DNA of 64,000 nucleotides from the NCBI RefSeq assembly GCF_051487185.1, contig NZ_JAHVDK010000005.1, positions 200,863 to 264,862 on the forward strand, read 5' to 3'. The stretch comes from Inquilinus limosus_F (lineage in GTDB: Bacteria > Pseudomonadota > Alphaproteobacteria > DSM-16000 > Inquilinaceae). Shown here piece by piece: positions 43,906-52,115 of the stretch. Position numbers and translations under genes: made by a program. The notes under the pieces are model-generated. The model ran no database searches. It was given only the letters and a program-made list of their open reading frames with translations, and was not told the DNA's origin. The first letter of the stretch is position 1. Each line of letters starts with the position of its first letter.

Positions 43906-44939
43906 GACTTCGGCCCCCACGGCCCGCCCTCGGGCACCGGCGCGGCAGGGACGGGGGCGGGGCCGGCGGGCGGCCGCCGCGGCGGGGTCGGCGGGGCGGC
44001 GCCGTCGGTTCCGGGGCCGGGCGGGCCGAAGGCCTCGCGCGCGATCTCGGCGATGCCGCCGATGGCGCCGATCACGCTCGCCGCCTCGACCGGCATGAAC
44101 AGCACCTTCTGGTTCGGCGCGCTGGCGATCGCCTTCAGCGAATCGACGTATCGGGTGGCGACGAAGTAGTTGATCGCCTGGACGCTGCCGGCGGCGATCG
44201 CCTCGCTGACCATCGCGGTGGCCTTGGCCTCGGCCTCGGCCGAGCGCTCGCGCGCCTCGGCGTCGCGGAACGCCGCCTCGCGCCGGCCCTCGGCCTCCAG
44301 GATCGCCGCCTGCTTCAGGCCCTCGGCACGCAGGATCTGCGCCTGCCGGGTGCCTTCGGCCTCGAGGATGGTGGCGCGGCGGTCGCGCTCGGCCTTCATC
44401 TGCCGGGCCATGCTGTCGACCAGGTCGCGCGGCGGGGTGATGTCGCGGATCTCGATGCGGGTGACCTTGACGCCCCAGGGCTCGGTGGCGTCGTCCACCA
44501 CCTTCATCAGCCGGGCGTTGATCTGGTCGCGGTTGGACAGCAGCTCGTCGAGATCCATCGAGCCCATGACCGTGCGGATGTTGGTCATGGTCAGGTTGAT
44601 GATCGCGGTTTCGAGATTGCCGACCTCATAGGCCGCCTTGGCCGCGTCCAGCACCTGGTAGAAGATCACCCCGTCGACCGTCACCATGGCGTTGTCCTTG
44701 GTGATGACCTCCTGCTGCGGCACCTCCAGCACCGTCTCCATCATCGACAGCTTGGCGCCGATCTGGTCGACGAAGGGGACGATCAGGTTCAGGCCGGGGC
44801 GCAGGGTGCGGGTGTAGCGGCCGAATCGTTCCACCGTCCATTCGCGGCCCTGGGGCACCGATTTGACGCCCATGAAGATGACGAGGATCGCCAGGACCAG
44901 GATGGCCAGGACGATGATCGCGAACGGCGAAATCGGCAT
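43902..44939 (-). CDS. SPFH/Band-7 domain protein (QmcA-like)
   Basis: Stomatin/prohibitin-like inner-membrane protein of 345 residues. One N-terminal transmembrane segment (residues about 5-24) is followed by the SPFH domain (VERFGRYTRTLRPGLN, LEVPQQEVITKDNAMVTVDG, VDDATEPWGVKVTRIEIRDI). A long alanine- and glutamate-rich coiled coil follows (residues about 180-255), and a proline-rich tail at the end. It oligomerises into membrane microdomain scaffolds; the neighbouring NfeD gene is its standard partner, overlapping by ATGA. Physiological role in this organism is inferred. Confidence 0.92.
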   Translation of the reverse strand: MPISPFAIIVLAILVLAILVIFMGVKSVPQGREWTVERFGRYTRTLRPGLNLIVPFVDQIGAKLSMMETVLEVPQQEVITKDNAMVTVDGVIFYQVLDAAKAAYEVGNLETAIINLTMTNIRTVMGSMDLDELLSNRDQINARLMKVVDDATEPWGVKVTRIEIRDITPPRDLVDSMARQMKAERDRRATILEAEGTRQAQILRAEGLKQAAILEAEGRREAAFRDAEARERSAEAEAKATAMVSEAIAAGSVQAINYFVATRYVDSLKAIASAPNQKVLFMPVEAASVIGAIGGIAEIAREAFGPPGPGTDGAAPPTPPRRPPAGPAPVPAAPVPEGGPWGPKS

Positions 44940-45062
44940 AATGGAATTCCGCTCCTCTTGGCGCGGCCGCAGTGTGCCATAAAGGCCACACGGCCAGACG
45001 GATTATTTCACCGAACTTTGTGGCGGAATCACAGCGAGGCGGAGCGGCCTTCGCGACGCTCG

Positions 45063-45851
45063 CTAGGGCTCGAACTGCTCCTTCAGGATTCTCTCCTCCA
45101 GCGACTTGCCGGGGTCGAACAGCAGGTGCAGCGACACCGACCGGTCCTCGGCGATCTCGACCCGGGCCACATCGCGCACCTCGTATGAATCGGCGACGGC
45201 GCTGACCGGGCGCTTCGCCACCTCCAGGATGTCGAGGACGATCGTCGCCTGGTGCGGCAGCAGGGCGCCGCGCCAGCGCCGCGGCCGGAAGGCGCTGATC
45301 GGCGTCAGCGCCAGGATGCCGGCGCCGAGCGGGATGATCGGGCCGTGCGCCGACAGGTTGTAGGCGGTGCTGCCGGCCGGGGTCGACACGATCGCGCCGT
45401 CGCAGATCAGCTCCGGCATGCGCACGACCCCGTCGACCGTGATCTGCAGCTTCGCCGCCTGCCGGGTCTGGCGCAGCACCGACACGTCGTTGATGCCCAG
45501 CGCCTCGTGCACCCTGCCGTCGATCGCGGTTGCCCGCATCCGCAGCGGATGCAGGATCACGATTCGCGCCGCCGCCACCCGGCGCGGCAGATCCTCTTCC
45601 TGGAAGTCGTTCAGCAGGAAGCCGACCGAGCCGCAATTCATGCCGTAGATCGGTCGGCGCCGTTCGACGCAGCGGTGCAGCGTCTCCAGCAGGAAGCCGT
45701 CGCCCCCCAGCGCGACGATCACATCGGCCGAATCCGGCGGATGCTGGCCCCAGCGGGCGACGAGCCGCGCCTGGGCTGCGAGGGCCTCGGCGGTATCGGC
45801 GGCGAGGATCGCCATTCGGGGCGAGGCCGCATCGGGAGTGACCTGGGTCAT
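45063..45851 (-). CDS. nadK: NAD kinase
   Basis: Phosphorylates NAD+ to NADP+. The family motifs are VIVALGGDGFLLE (residue about 45), IYGMNCGSVGFLLN, GINDVSVLRQTR and the binding loop STPAGSTAYNLSAHGPIIP. The start is placed at ATG 45851, about 262 residues, near the family length; an upstream in-frame ATG at 45899 adds a disordered 16-residue leader. It is a single gene on the minus strand, 123 bases upstream of qmcA, and divergent from a tiny membrane-protein gene. Confidence 0.94.
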   Translation of the reverse strand: MTQVTPDAASPRMAILAADTAEALAAQARLVARWGQHPPDSADVIVALGGDGFLLETLHRCVERRRPIYGMNCGSVGFLLNDFQEEDLPRRVAAARIVILHPLRMRATAIDGRVHEALGINDVSVLRQTRQAAKLQITVDGVVRMPELICDGAIVSTPAGSTAYNLSAHGPIIPLGAGILALTPISAFRPRRWRGALLPHQATIVLDILEVAKRPVSAVADSYEVRDVARVEIAEDRSVSLHLLFDPGKSLEERILKEQFEP

Positions 45852-45984
45852 AACCGGGGGGCTGCAGTCGATGGGAAGATCCGGTCTACCACCGGCCAAG
45901 CCCTTCCGTGAATGAGCCGTTCACGTTGGCTTCACGGCCGATGACAGAAAGTTGCCACGATGAAGCCATGAGGGAGGACGGAAA

Positions 45985-46113
45985 ATGATGATCCCGGCTT
46001 TGGCGGCAGCGTTCGTGACGGTCGCCGTGCTGCTGTCGCGCTGCGGCCTGCACTTCGCCATGGTGACCACCGGCACCGCGTTGTCGGGGACCATCCTGAT
46101 GCTGACGCTGTGA
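45985..46113 (+). CDS. Small membrane protein (42 aa), unrecognised
   Basis: Too short for standard gene calls but well supported locally. ATG 45985 is preceded at the right spacing by AGGGAGGA, a strong Shine-Dalgarno, and the frame runs 42 codons to TGA at 46111-46113. The protein is almost entirely hydrophobic (MMIPALAAAFVTVAVLLSR, then CGLHFAMVTTGTALSG and TILMLTL), a likely transmembrane helix. It lies between nadK (divergent) and moaA (convergent, 9 bases). No homologue is recognised. Confidence 0.6.
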   Translation: MMIPALAAAFVTVAVLLSRCGLHFAMVTTGTALSGTILMLTL

Positions 46114-46122
46114 CCGGCGGGA

Positions 46123-47172
46123 CTAACCGCCGGTCACGCTCATGTGCCGCGCCACGGCGGGCTGCATGTGGCGGCGGTCGATGATGAAGTCGTGCCCCTT
46201 CGGCTTGCGCAGGATGGCCTCGCGAATGGCGGCTTCCAGCGCCGCATCGGTCGGGTCGGTGCGCAGCGGCGTCCGCAGATCCGCCGCGTCTTCCTGGCCG
46301 AGGCACATATAGAGGGTGCCGGTGCAGGTCAGCCGCACCCGGTTGCAGCTCTCGCAGAAATTATGGGTGAGCGGGGTGATGAAACCGAGCCGCCCGCCCG
46401 TCTCCTCCACCTGGACGTAGCGCGCCGGCCCGCCGGTGCGGTAGTCGGTTTCGGTCAGAGTCCAGCGCCGGGCGAGATCGGCCCGCACCTGCGACAGCGG
46501 CAGATACTGGTCGAGCCGGGTCTCGCCGCCGATGTCGCCCATCGGCATCACCTCGATCAGCGTCAGGTCGTGGCCGTTCTCGCCGCACCAGCGGATCAGC
46601 GTGTCGAACTCGTCGTCGTTGACGCCCTTCAGCGCCACGGCGTTGATCTTGACCCGGATGCCGGCGGCCTTGGCCGCGGCAATGCCCTCCATCACCTTGT
46701 CGAACTTGCCCCAGCGGGTGATGGCGAGGAACTTGGCGGGGTCGAGCGTGTCGAGACTGACATTGATCCGCCGGACACCGCAGGCGGCGAGATCCTCGGC
46801 ATGGCGGGCGAGTTGGCTGCCATTGGTGGTCAGCGTCAGCTCCTCCAGGGCGCCGGTGCCGAGATGCCGCGACAGGTTGCGGATCAGCGTCATCACGTCG
46901 CGCCGGACCAGGGGCTCGCCGCCGGTCAGGCGCAGCTTGCCGACGCCGAAGCGGATGAAGGCGCTGCACAGCCGGTCCAGCTCCTCCAGCGTCAGCAGCT
47001 CCGCCTTCGGCAGGAAGGTCATCTCCTCCGCCATGCAGTAGACGCAGCGGAAGTCGCAGCGGTCGGTCACCGAGACCCGCAGATAGCGGATGGCGCGACC
47101 GAACGGGTCCACCAGCGGGGCGCCGGAGGCGGGCGATGGATCGATCCTGGGCATCGGCGTCTGGAGCGTCAT
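46123..47172 (-). CDS. moaA: GTP 3',8-cyclase MoaA (molybdenum cofactor biosynthesis)
   Basis: Radical-SAM enzyme of about 349 residues that starts molybdopterin synthesis by rearranging GTP. The N-terminal [4Fe-4S] motif is CDFRCVYC; radical-SAM landmarks are LRLTGGEPLVRRD and LTLTTNGSQLARHA; the C-terminal cluster cysteines are in NFCESCNRVRLTCTG. The start is taken at 47172, where the ATG sits at the edge of an 8-base hairpin (47163-47194). Codon 7, ATG 47154, is the alternative. mobA, a later step, lies on the opposite strand downstream of the divergent gene. Confidence 0.96.
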   Translation of the reverse strand: MTLQTPMPRIDPSPASGAPLVDPFGRAIRYLRVSVTDRCDFRCVYCMAEEMTFLPKAELLTLEELDRLCSAFIRFGVGKLRLTGGEPLVRRDVMTLIRNLSRHLGTGALEELTLTTNGSQLARHAEDLAACGVRRINVSLDTLDPAKFLAITRWGKFDKVMEGIAAAKAAGIRVKINAVALKGVNDDEFDTLIRWCGENGHDLTLIEVMPMGDIGGETRLDQYLPLSQVRADLARRWTLTETDYRTGGPARYVQVEETGGRLGFITPLTHNFCESCNRVRLTCTGTLYMCLGQEDAADLRTPLRTDPTDAALEAAIREAILRKPKGHDFIIDRRHMQPAVARHMSVTGG

Positions 47173-47194
47173 ATACGACAATATAGGACGCTCC
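47163..47194 (-). promoter_or_regulatory. Hairpin GGAGCGTC / GACGCTCC at the moaA translation start
   Basis: In the moaA mRNA sense, an 8-base perfect stem with a 16-base AU-rich loop puts the AUG at the base of the 3' arm. The purine-rich run GGGGGGAG that could act as Shine-Dalgarno lies in the 5' arm, more than 20 bases from the AUG. The fold would affect initiation; regulation is inferred. Confidence 0.45.
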
Positions 47195-47268
47195 CCCCGG
47201 GAACGCGATAGGCCGTTCCGCGGTGAACGCGTATGCTTTTTCGCGATGTGAGATGACAGCGGGGACAG

Positions 47269-47982
47269 ATGATCCGGAGACTGGTGGGCGTGCTGCTGCT
47301 GGTGGTCGGCGCGTTCCGGGTGTTCGGCGCCGGCGAGGCCGCCTGGGACCGCGAGCAGTGGCGCGAGAGCGCGGTCGAGGCCCAGGGGCTGGTGCTGCCG
47401 CCCGGGGGCGGGGGCAGGCTGACGCCGGCACTGGCCTCGGCGCAGACCGTGGTGCGCCTGGGCACGCTGCGCGCCATCTACGCCGCGGTCGACACCGGCC
47501 TGGCCGCGGCGCCGCAGCCGGGCGAACGGGTGGCCGTGCTGATCGACCCCGATCAGCAGGACCGGGCCGTGCTGGATCATCCGCTGGCGATCTGGGGCGA
47601 CCAGCTTCTCGCCGGCGGCATCGGCGCGGTGCTGGCGCTCGTCGGGCTGGGCCTGATGCGATCCCGGTCGCGCCAGCCGGCCGCCACCACCGGCGACGCG
47701 ACGGCGGCAATTGCCTCGGCGCTGCGCCAGGCGGTGGCGCGGCGGACGGATGCCAGGACCAAGCCCGCCCCGCAGCAAATGGCGGCCGCCCCCGCCCGCG
47801 TCGTTCGCCCGGCGGCGACCGGCGGCGTGGTCCAGCGCATGCGCGACAGCCCGGTCACGGTGCAGCGGGCGAGCGGCCCCGCCGTCACCCGCACCATCGA
47901 ACGGCCCAGCGGCGCCGGCCCGATCCTGATCTTCGTGCTCGTGGTGCTGGCTCTGGCCGCTACTCTGATTCTCGGGGCATGA
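47269..47982 (+). CDS. Membrane protein, DUF3592-like, function unknown
   Basis: Membrane protein of 237 residues. An N-terminal transmembrane segment (MIRRLVGVLLLVVGAFRVFG) is followed by an extracytoplasmic beta-rich part (VVRLGTLRAIYAAVDTGLAA, PQPGERVAVLIDPD, close to DUF3592). A second transmembrane segment covers residues about 106-128, then a cationic disordered stretch (residues 130-215, ARVVRPAATG-type) and a C-terminal hydrophobic segment. Function is not known. Its stop overlaps the mobA ATG (ATGA), so it is coupled to mobA. Confidence 0.75.
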   Translation: MIRRLVGVLLLVVGAFRVFGAGEAAWDREQWRESAVEAQGLVLPPGGGGRLTPALASAQTVVRLGTLRAIYAAVDTGLAAAPQPGERVAVLIDPDQQDRAVLDHPLAIWGDQLLAGGIGAVLALVGLGLMRSRSRQPAATTGDATAAIASALRQAVARRTDARTKPAPQQMAAAPARVVRPAATGGVVQRMRDSPVTVQRASGPAVTRTIERPSGAGPILIFVLVVLALAATLILGA

Positions 47983-48611
47983 GCACGACTCCGCCGGTGC
48001 TCGGCGTGATCCTGGCCGGCGGGCTGGCCCGGCGCATGGGCGGCGGGGACAAGGCGCTGCGGCCGCTCGGCGGCAGGGCGCTGCTGGATCGGGTGATCGC
48101 CCGGGCCGCGCCGCAGGTGGCGGCGCTGTGCCTCAACGCCAATGGCGACCCGTCGCGCTTCGCGCGCTGGGGCCTGCCGGTGGTGCCGGACGACGTGCCC
48201 GGCGCGCCGGGGCCACTGGCCGGCATCCTGGCGGCGTTGGACTGGGCGGCGGCGACGCGGCCGGAGGTCGGGCTGGTGGCCAGCTTCCCTTGCGACGCGC
48301 CCTTCATCCCCCGCGACCTGGTGGCGCGGCTGTCGGCGGCGCGGCGGGAGGAGGGGGCGGAGATCGCGGTCGCCGCCTCGGCCGGCCGGACCCATCCGGT
48401 GGTGGCGCTGTGGCCGGTGGCGTTGCGCGCCGGGCTGCGGCAGGCGCTGGTCGAGGAGGAGATCCGCAAGGTCGAGCGCTGGACCGCGCGCCACCCGACC
48501 GCGGTGGTCGAGTTCGCCTGCGACCCGGTCGATCCCTTCCTCAACGGCAACACGCCGGAGGATCTGGCGGAGGCGGAGCGGCTGCTGGCGCGGCATCCGG
48601 AGCTGGCATGA
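47979..48611 (+). CDS. mobA: Molybdenum cofactor guanylyltransferase
   Basis: Transfers GMP from GTP to molybdopterin, making the guanine dinucleotide cofactor. The family P-loop-like motif is VILAGGLARRMGGGDKALRP near residue 9 and the metal-binding aspartate is in VASFPCDAPFIP near residue 105; the C-terminus has DPFLNGNTPEDLAEAE. It is 210 residues long, normal for MobA. ATGA overlaps link it to the upstream membrane gene and to the downstream CDGSH gene. Confidence 0.95.
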   Translation: MSTTPPVLGVILAGGLARRMGGGDKALRPLGGRALLDRVIARAAPQVAALCLNANGDPSRFARWGLPVVPDDVPGAPGPLAGILAALDWAAATRPEVGLVASFPCDAPFIPRDLVARLSAARREEGAEIAVAASAGRTHPVVALWPVALRAGLRQALVEEEIRKVERWTARHPTAVVEFACDPVDPFLNGNTPEDLAEAERLLARHPELA

Positions 48612-48883
48612 CGGCCGAACCGGTCTGCGCCGGCGACGCGCCGATCCCGGTCGAGCTGGCCGAGGGACAGGCGGTGCGCTGGTGCGCCTGCGGCCGCAGC
48701 GCCGCCCAGCCCTTCTGCGACGGCTCGCACGAAGGCTGCGGCATCGGCCCGGTCGCCTTCGTGGCGTCCCGGGCCAAGACCTATTTCTTCTGCACCTGCA
48801 AGCGCAGCGGCCGACAGCCCCTGTGCGACGGCCGCCACAACTTTATGGCGCCACAGGGGGAGCCAGCTAGCGCGCCCGAATAA
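48608..48883 (+). CDS. CDGSH iron-sulfur domain protein (dual-domain, mitoNEET-like)
   Basis: Small soluble iron-sulfur protein of 91 residues with two CDGSH units: CACGRSAAQPFCDGSH (first) and CTCKRSGRQPLCDGRH (second, with Arg in place of Ser). Each should hold a 2Fe-2S cluster with three Cys and one His ligand. Tandem-domain bacterial members have no fixed role and are proposed to transfer clusters or electrons. It starts in an ATGA overlap with mobA, which needs no iron-sulfur cluster itself but is in the same pathway as MoaA, which does. The last 17 bases overlap the convergent tonB. Confidence 0.93.
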   Translation: MTAEPVCAGDAPIPVELAEGQAVRWCACGRSAAQPFCDGSHEGCGIGPVAFVASRAKTYFFCTCKRSGRQPLCDGRHNFMAPQGEPASAPE

Positions 48884-49735
48884 CAAACGGTGCGGTGATC
48901 TGCCTTGGAAAGCCCTCGGGAGGCTCCGGTGCCGACAACCGCCGAAGAACCCGTAGCACGCTGTCGTCGACGCTGCCGCTCTCCGACGATACGACCAGAG
49001 ACGGGTTTTCGAGGCTGCCGTCCGGCTGCAACGCGAAGTGGACGGTAATGGTGGTGTCTCGCCGGACCCTTATGTTGGCTCGGTTCAGCCGCGTCTGGAT
49101 GTAGTTCACCAACTTGTTCTGATAGCTCGCAGCTTGTGCCGAACTGGCCGATGAGGATGCCGGCGGTTGGACGACAGGTTTGGGCGGAAGCGCCGCCTGC
49201 TCCGTGGGCGCCGGAGAAGCCTCCGCCGGCTGCTCCGTCCGGCGCGGCTGCTCGCGCCGCGGCCGCCGCTCGGTGCGGGGCTTCGGCCTGGTCGGCGGCG
49301 GCTGCACCACTTCCGGCTCTTTCGCCTGGACGGTCTCCGGCACGGCGGCGACCACCGCCTCGGTCTGGCCGGTGGTGGTCACGACCTCCGGCGGGGGCTC
49401 CTCCGGCGGCTCGATCTCCGCTGTCTCGGTGACCGGCGTCTCGGCCGGCGGGGGCGGCTCCTCGACCACGGTTTCCACCGGCACGTCGTCGGCCGTCTCG
49501 ACCGGCTCCGCCTGCACGGTCTCGGTCGGCACGGCCTCCGCCGTGTCGACCGGCTCGGCCGCGTCCACCGGCTCCGCCGGCGTGCCGAAACCGGCCATCT
49601 CGACCGCCATCGGCGTCTCGGCCGGCGTCGGCGCGGCCGACCCGGTCAGGCTGGGCAGCAAGGCCCAGACCACTCCGCCGTGAATCAGCGCGGACGCGGC
49701 ATAGGCGATGCCGCGTCCCGACAGGCGCAAGCGGG

Positions 49736-49739
<4 letters not shown>
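48867..49739 (-). CDS. tonB: TonB family energy transducer
   Basis: Inner-membrane/periplasm-spanning protein of 290 residues that passes proton-motive energy to outer-membrane receptors. It has one N-terminal transmembrane segment (IAYAASALIHGGVVWALLP, residues about 10-28), a long proline/glutamate/valine-rich periplasmic spacer (residues about 35-190), and the TonB C-terminal domain NYIQTRLNRANIRVRRDTTI through LRRLSAPEPPEGFP. It is last in the heme operon; its ATG overlaps the exbD stop codon (ATGA). Confidence 0.93.
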
Positions 49740-50220
<481 letters not shown>

Positions 50221-50221
<1 letters not shown>

Positions 50222-50886
50222 TATTCGGCCGCCTCGCGCCGGGCGGCGGCGCGGCGTGCGCCGGACAGATGCTCGGCCATCAGGCCGATCGCGGTGACGA
50301 AGGTCTGATTGATCCGGCGCAGATCGGTCGAGAACTTGTTGTAGGCCATCACCGCCGGGATCGCGGCGACGAGGCCGATCGCCGTGGCGAACAGCGCCTC
50401 GGCGATGCCGGGGGCGACGACCGCCAGGCTGGTGTCCTGCGAATTCGCGATCGAGGTGAAGCTGTTCATGATGCCCCAGACCGTGCCGAACAGCCCGACG
50501 AAGGGCGCGGCCGAGCCGATGGTGGCGAGGAAGGGCAGGCCCAGCTCGCGCCGGCGCACCACCTCTCCGGCGGCACGGCGCATCGCCCGCTCGATCCGGT
50601 CGCGGTACTCGGCCCGGCTTTCCTCCGGATCGATCGACCGCCACTGGGTCAGGCCGGCCTCGACGATCGGCTTCGCCGGATCCGCCGGTATCAGGTCGAC
50701 CTCATGCTCGGTGTCCATACGCCGGCGCAGCGCGGCCGCGGCGCGGCGCAGCCGGCCGATGGTGAACAGCTTGTCGAGAATGATGCCCCAGCAGCCGATC
50801 GAGGCCAGCACCAGCAGCGCCAGCACGCTCTGGACGATGACGTCCGCCTGCTGCACCAGGGCGATGATCGAGAGATCGTGCGACAT
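50221..50886 (-). CDS. exbB: ExbB/TolQ proton channel subunit
   Basis: Inner-membrane channel subunit of 221 residues. Three transmembrane segments are seen: residues about 12-35 (VQSVLALLVLASIGCWGIIL), and the conserved pair around LPFLATIGSAAPFVGLFGTV and ALFATAIGLVAAIPAVMAYN. With ExbD and TonB it converts proton flux into receptor opening. It is part of the heme operon and lies 13 bases downstream of the unknown exported-protein gene. Confidence 0.95.
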
Positions 50887-50899
50887 TCGGATGCCCTCC

Positions 50900-51334
50900 T
50901 CAGCGCATCAGGGCGACGGGCAGGCGCGACTTGGTCTCGAGCCGGTCGATGCAATCGGCCACCGCGCCGGCCTCGGTCCGGCAGTCGAGCACGTCGTTGA
51001 CCAGGACCGAGCCGATCGCGTCGCAGGCCAGGCCCTGGACCTCGAAGGCCTTGACGCTGGTCTTGCGGGCGCGCAGCGGCGCCGCGTCGACCGCCAGGCG
51101 CTTGCGGATGGCGCCGTCGGTGCCGAAGAAGACGAGGTCGAGCTTGAACGACTGGTAGGCGTCATCGCGGGTGCCGAACACCATGTTCACGGCGCAGTTC
51201 TGGCCGCGCGGCTCGAGCGTGTTGAGCTCCAGGCTGACGCCGTTCGGGGCCGCATCGGCGGCCAGGGCCGGCGCCGCGGAAAAGGCGAGGAGCAGGGCGG
51301 AGAGCGCGGACACTGATTGGCGTCGGCTGGTCAT
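50900..51334 (-). CDS. Exported cysteine-containing protein of unknown function in the heme operon
   Basis: Periplasmic protein of 144 residues. A signal peptide (SALSALLLAFSAAPALAADA) is followed by a mature part I do not recognise: SLELNTLEPRGQNCAVNMV, SFKLDLVFFGTDGAIRKRLA, LACDAIGSVLVNDVLDCR and ADCIDRLETK. Four cysteines (in QNCAV, LACDA, LDCRT and ADCID) could form two disulfides. It lies between hmuV (seven-base gap) and exbB (13 bases), so it is cotranscribed with the heme genes. ATG 51334 is the start; an ATG at 51355 would precede the signal peptide needlessly. Confidence 0.75.
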   Translation of the reverse strand: MTSRRQSVSALSALLLAFSAAPALAADAAPNGVSLELNTLEPRGQNCAVNMVFGTRDDAYQSFKLDLVFFGTDGAIRKRLAVDAAPLRARKTSVKAFEVQGLACDAIGSVLVNDVLDCRTEAGAVADCIDRLETKSRLPVALMR

Positions 51335-51341
51335 GATGTCC

Positions 51342-52115
51342 TCAGATCGGAACAAGGATGGGCTTGTCGGATTGCGGGTGGGAAATGATCTCGACCGGGC
51401 AGCCGAACACGGCCTCCACGGTCGCGGCGGTCAGCACCTCGGCCGGCGGGCCGGCGGCGAAGATGCGGCCGCGGCGCAGCAGCAGGATCTCGTCGGCGAA
51501 GCGGGCCGCCTGGTTCAAATCGTGCAGGATCGCCAGCACGCCGGTGCCGGCATCGGCCAGCCGGCGGGCAATGCGCAGCACCGCGGATTGGTGCGCCAGG
51601 TCCAGGCTGGCGGTGGGCTCGTCCAGCAGCAGATAGGTCGGCGCCGCGGCGCCGGAGATCTGCGCCAGGGTTCGAGCGAACTGGACGCGCTGCTGCTCGC
51701 CGCCGGACAGGGTCGGGTAGGAGCGGTCGGCCAGGGCCGCGGCGTCGGCGGCCTCGAGTGCCGCCTCGACGGCGCGGCGGTCGGCGGCGGCATCGGCGAC
51801 GCCGCGATGCGGCCCCCGCCCCAGCGTCACCACCTCGCGCGCGGTCAGCGGGAAGTCCAGCGTCACCTGCTGCGGCAGCACCGCGCGGCGGCGCGCCAGG
51901 GCGACCAGGTCCCAGCCGGCGATCGGCATGCCGTCGAGGGTGACTCGGCCGGCGGCCGGCGCGATCTCGCCCGCAAGGCATCGCAGCAGCGTCGACTTGC
52001 CGGCGCCGTTCGGGCCGACGACCGCGATGAAGCGGCCGGGGGCGACCATAAGGTCTACGCCGTCGAGCAGCACGGTTCGGCCGATGCGGACGACGAGGGA
52101 GTCGGCCCGGATCAC
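51342..52115 (-). CDS. hmuV: Heme ABC transporter ATP-binding protein HmuV
   Basis: ATPase of the heme importer, 257 residues. Walker A is VGPNGAGKSTLLRCL, the signature motif is LSGGEQQRVQFARTL, Walker B is YLLLDEPTASLD, and the H-loop is ILHDLNQAARFADE. The start is a GTG at 52113-52115, overlapping the hmuU stop as GTGA, behind an ideal GGAGGT. It is followed seven bases later by the unknown exported-protein gene. Confidence 0.95.
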   Translation of the reverse strand: MIRADSLVVRIGRTVLLDGVDLMVAPGRFIAVVGPNGAGKSTLLRCLAGEIAPAAGRVTLDGMPIAGWDLVALARRRAVLPQQVTLDFPLTAREVVTLGRGPHRGVADAAADRRAVEAALEAADAAALADRSYPTLSGGEQQRVQFARTLAQISGAAAPTYLLLDEPTASLDLAHQSAVLRIARRLADAGTGVLAILHDLNQAARFADEILLLRRGRIFAAGPPAEVLTAATVEAVFGCPVEIISHPQSDKPILVPI

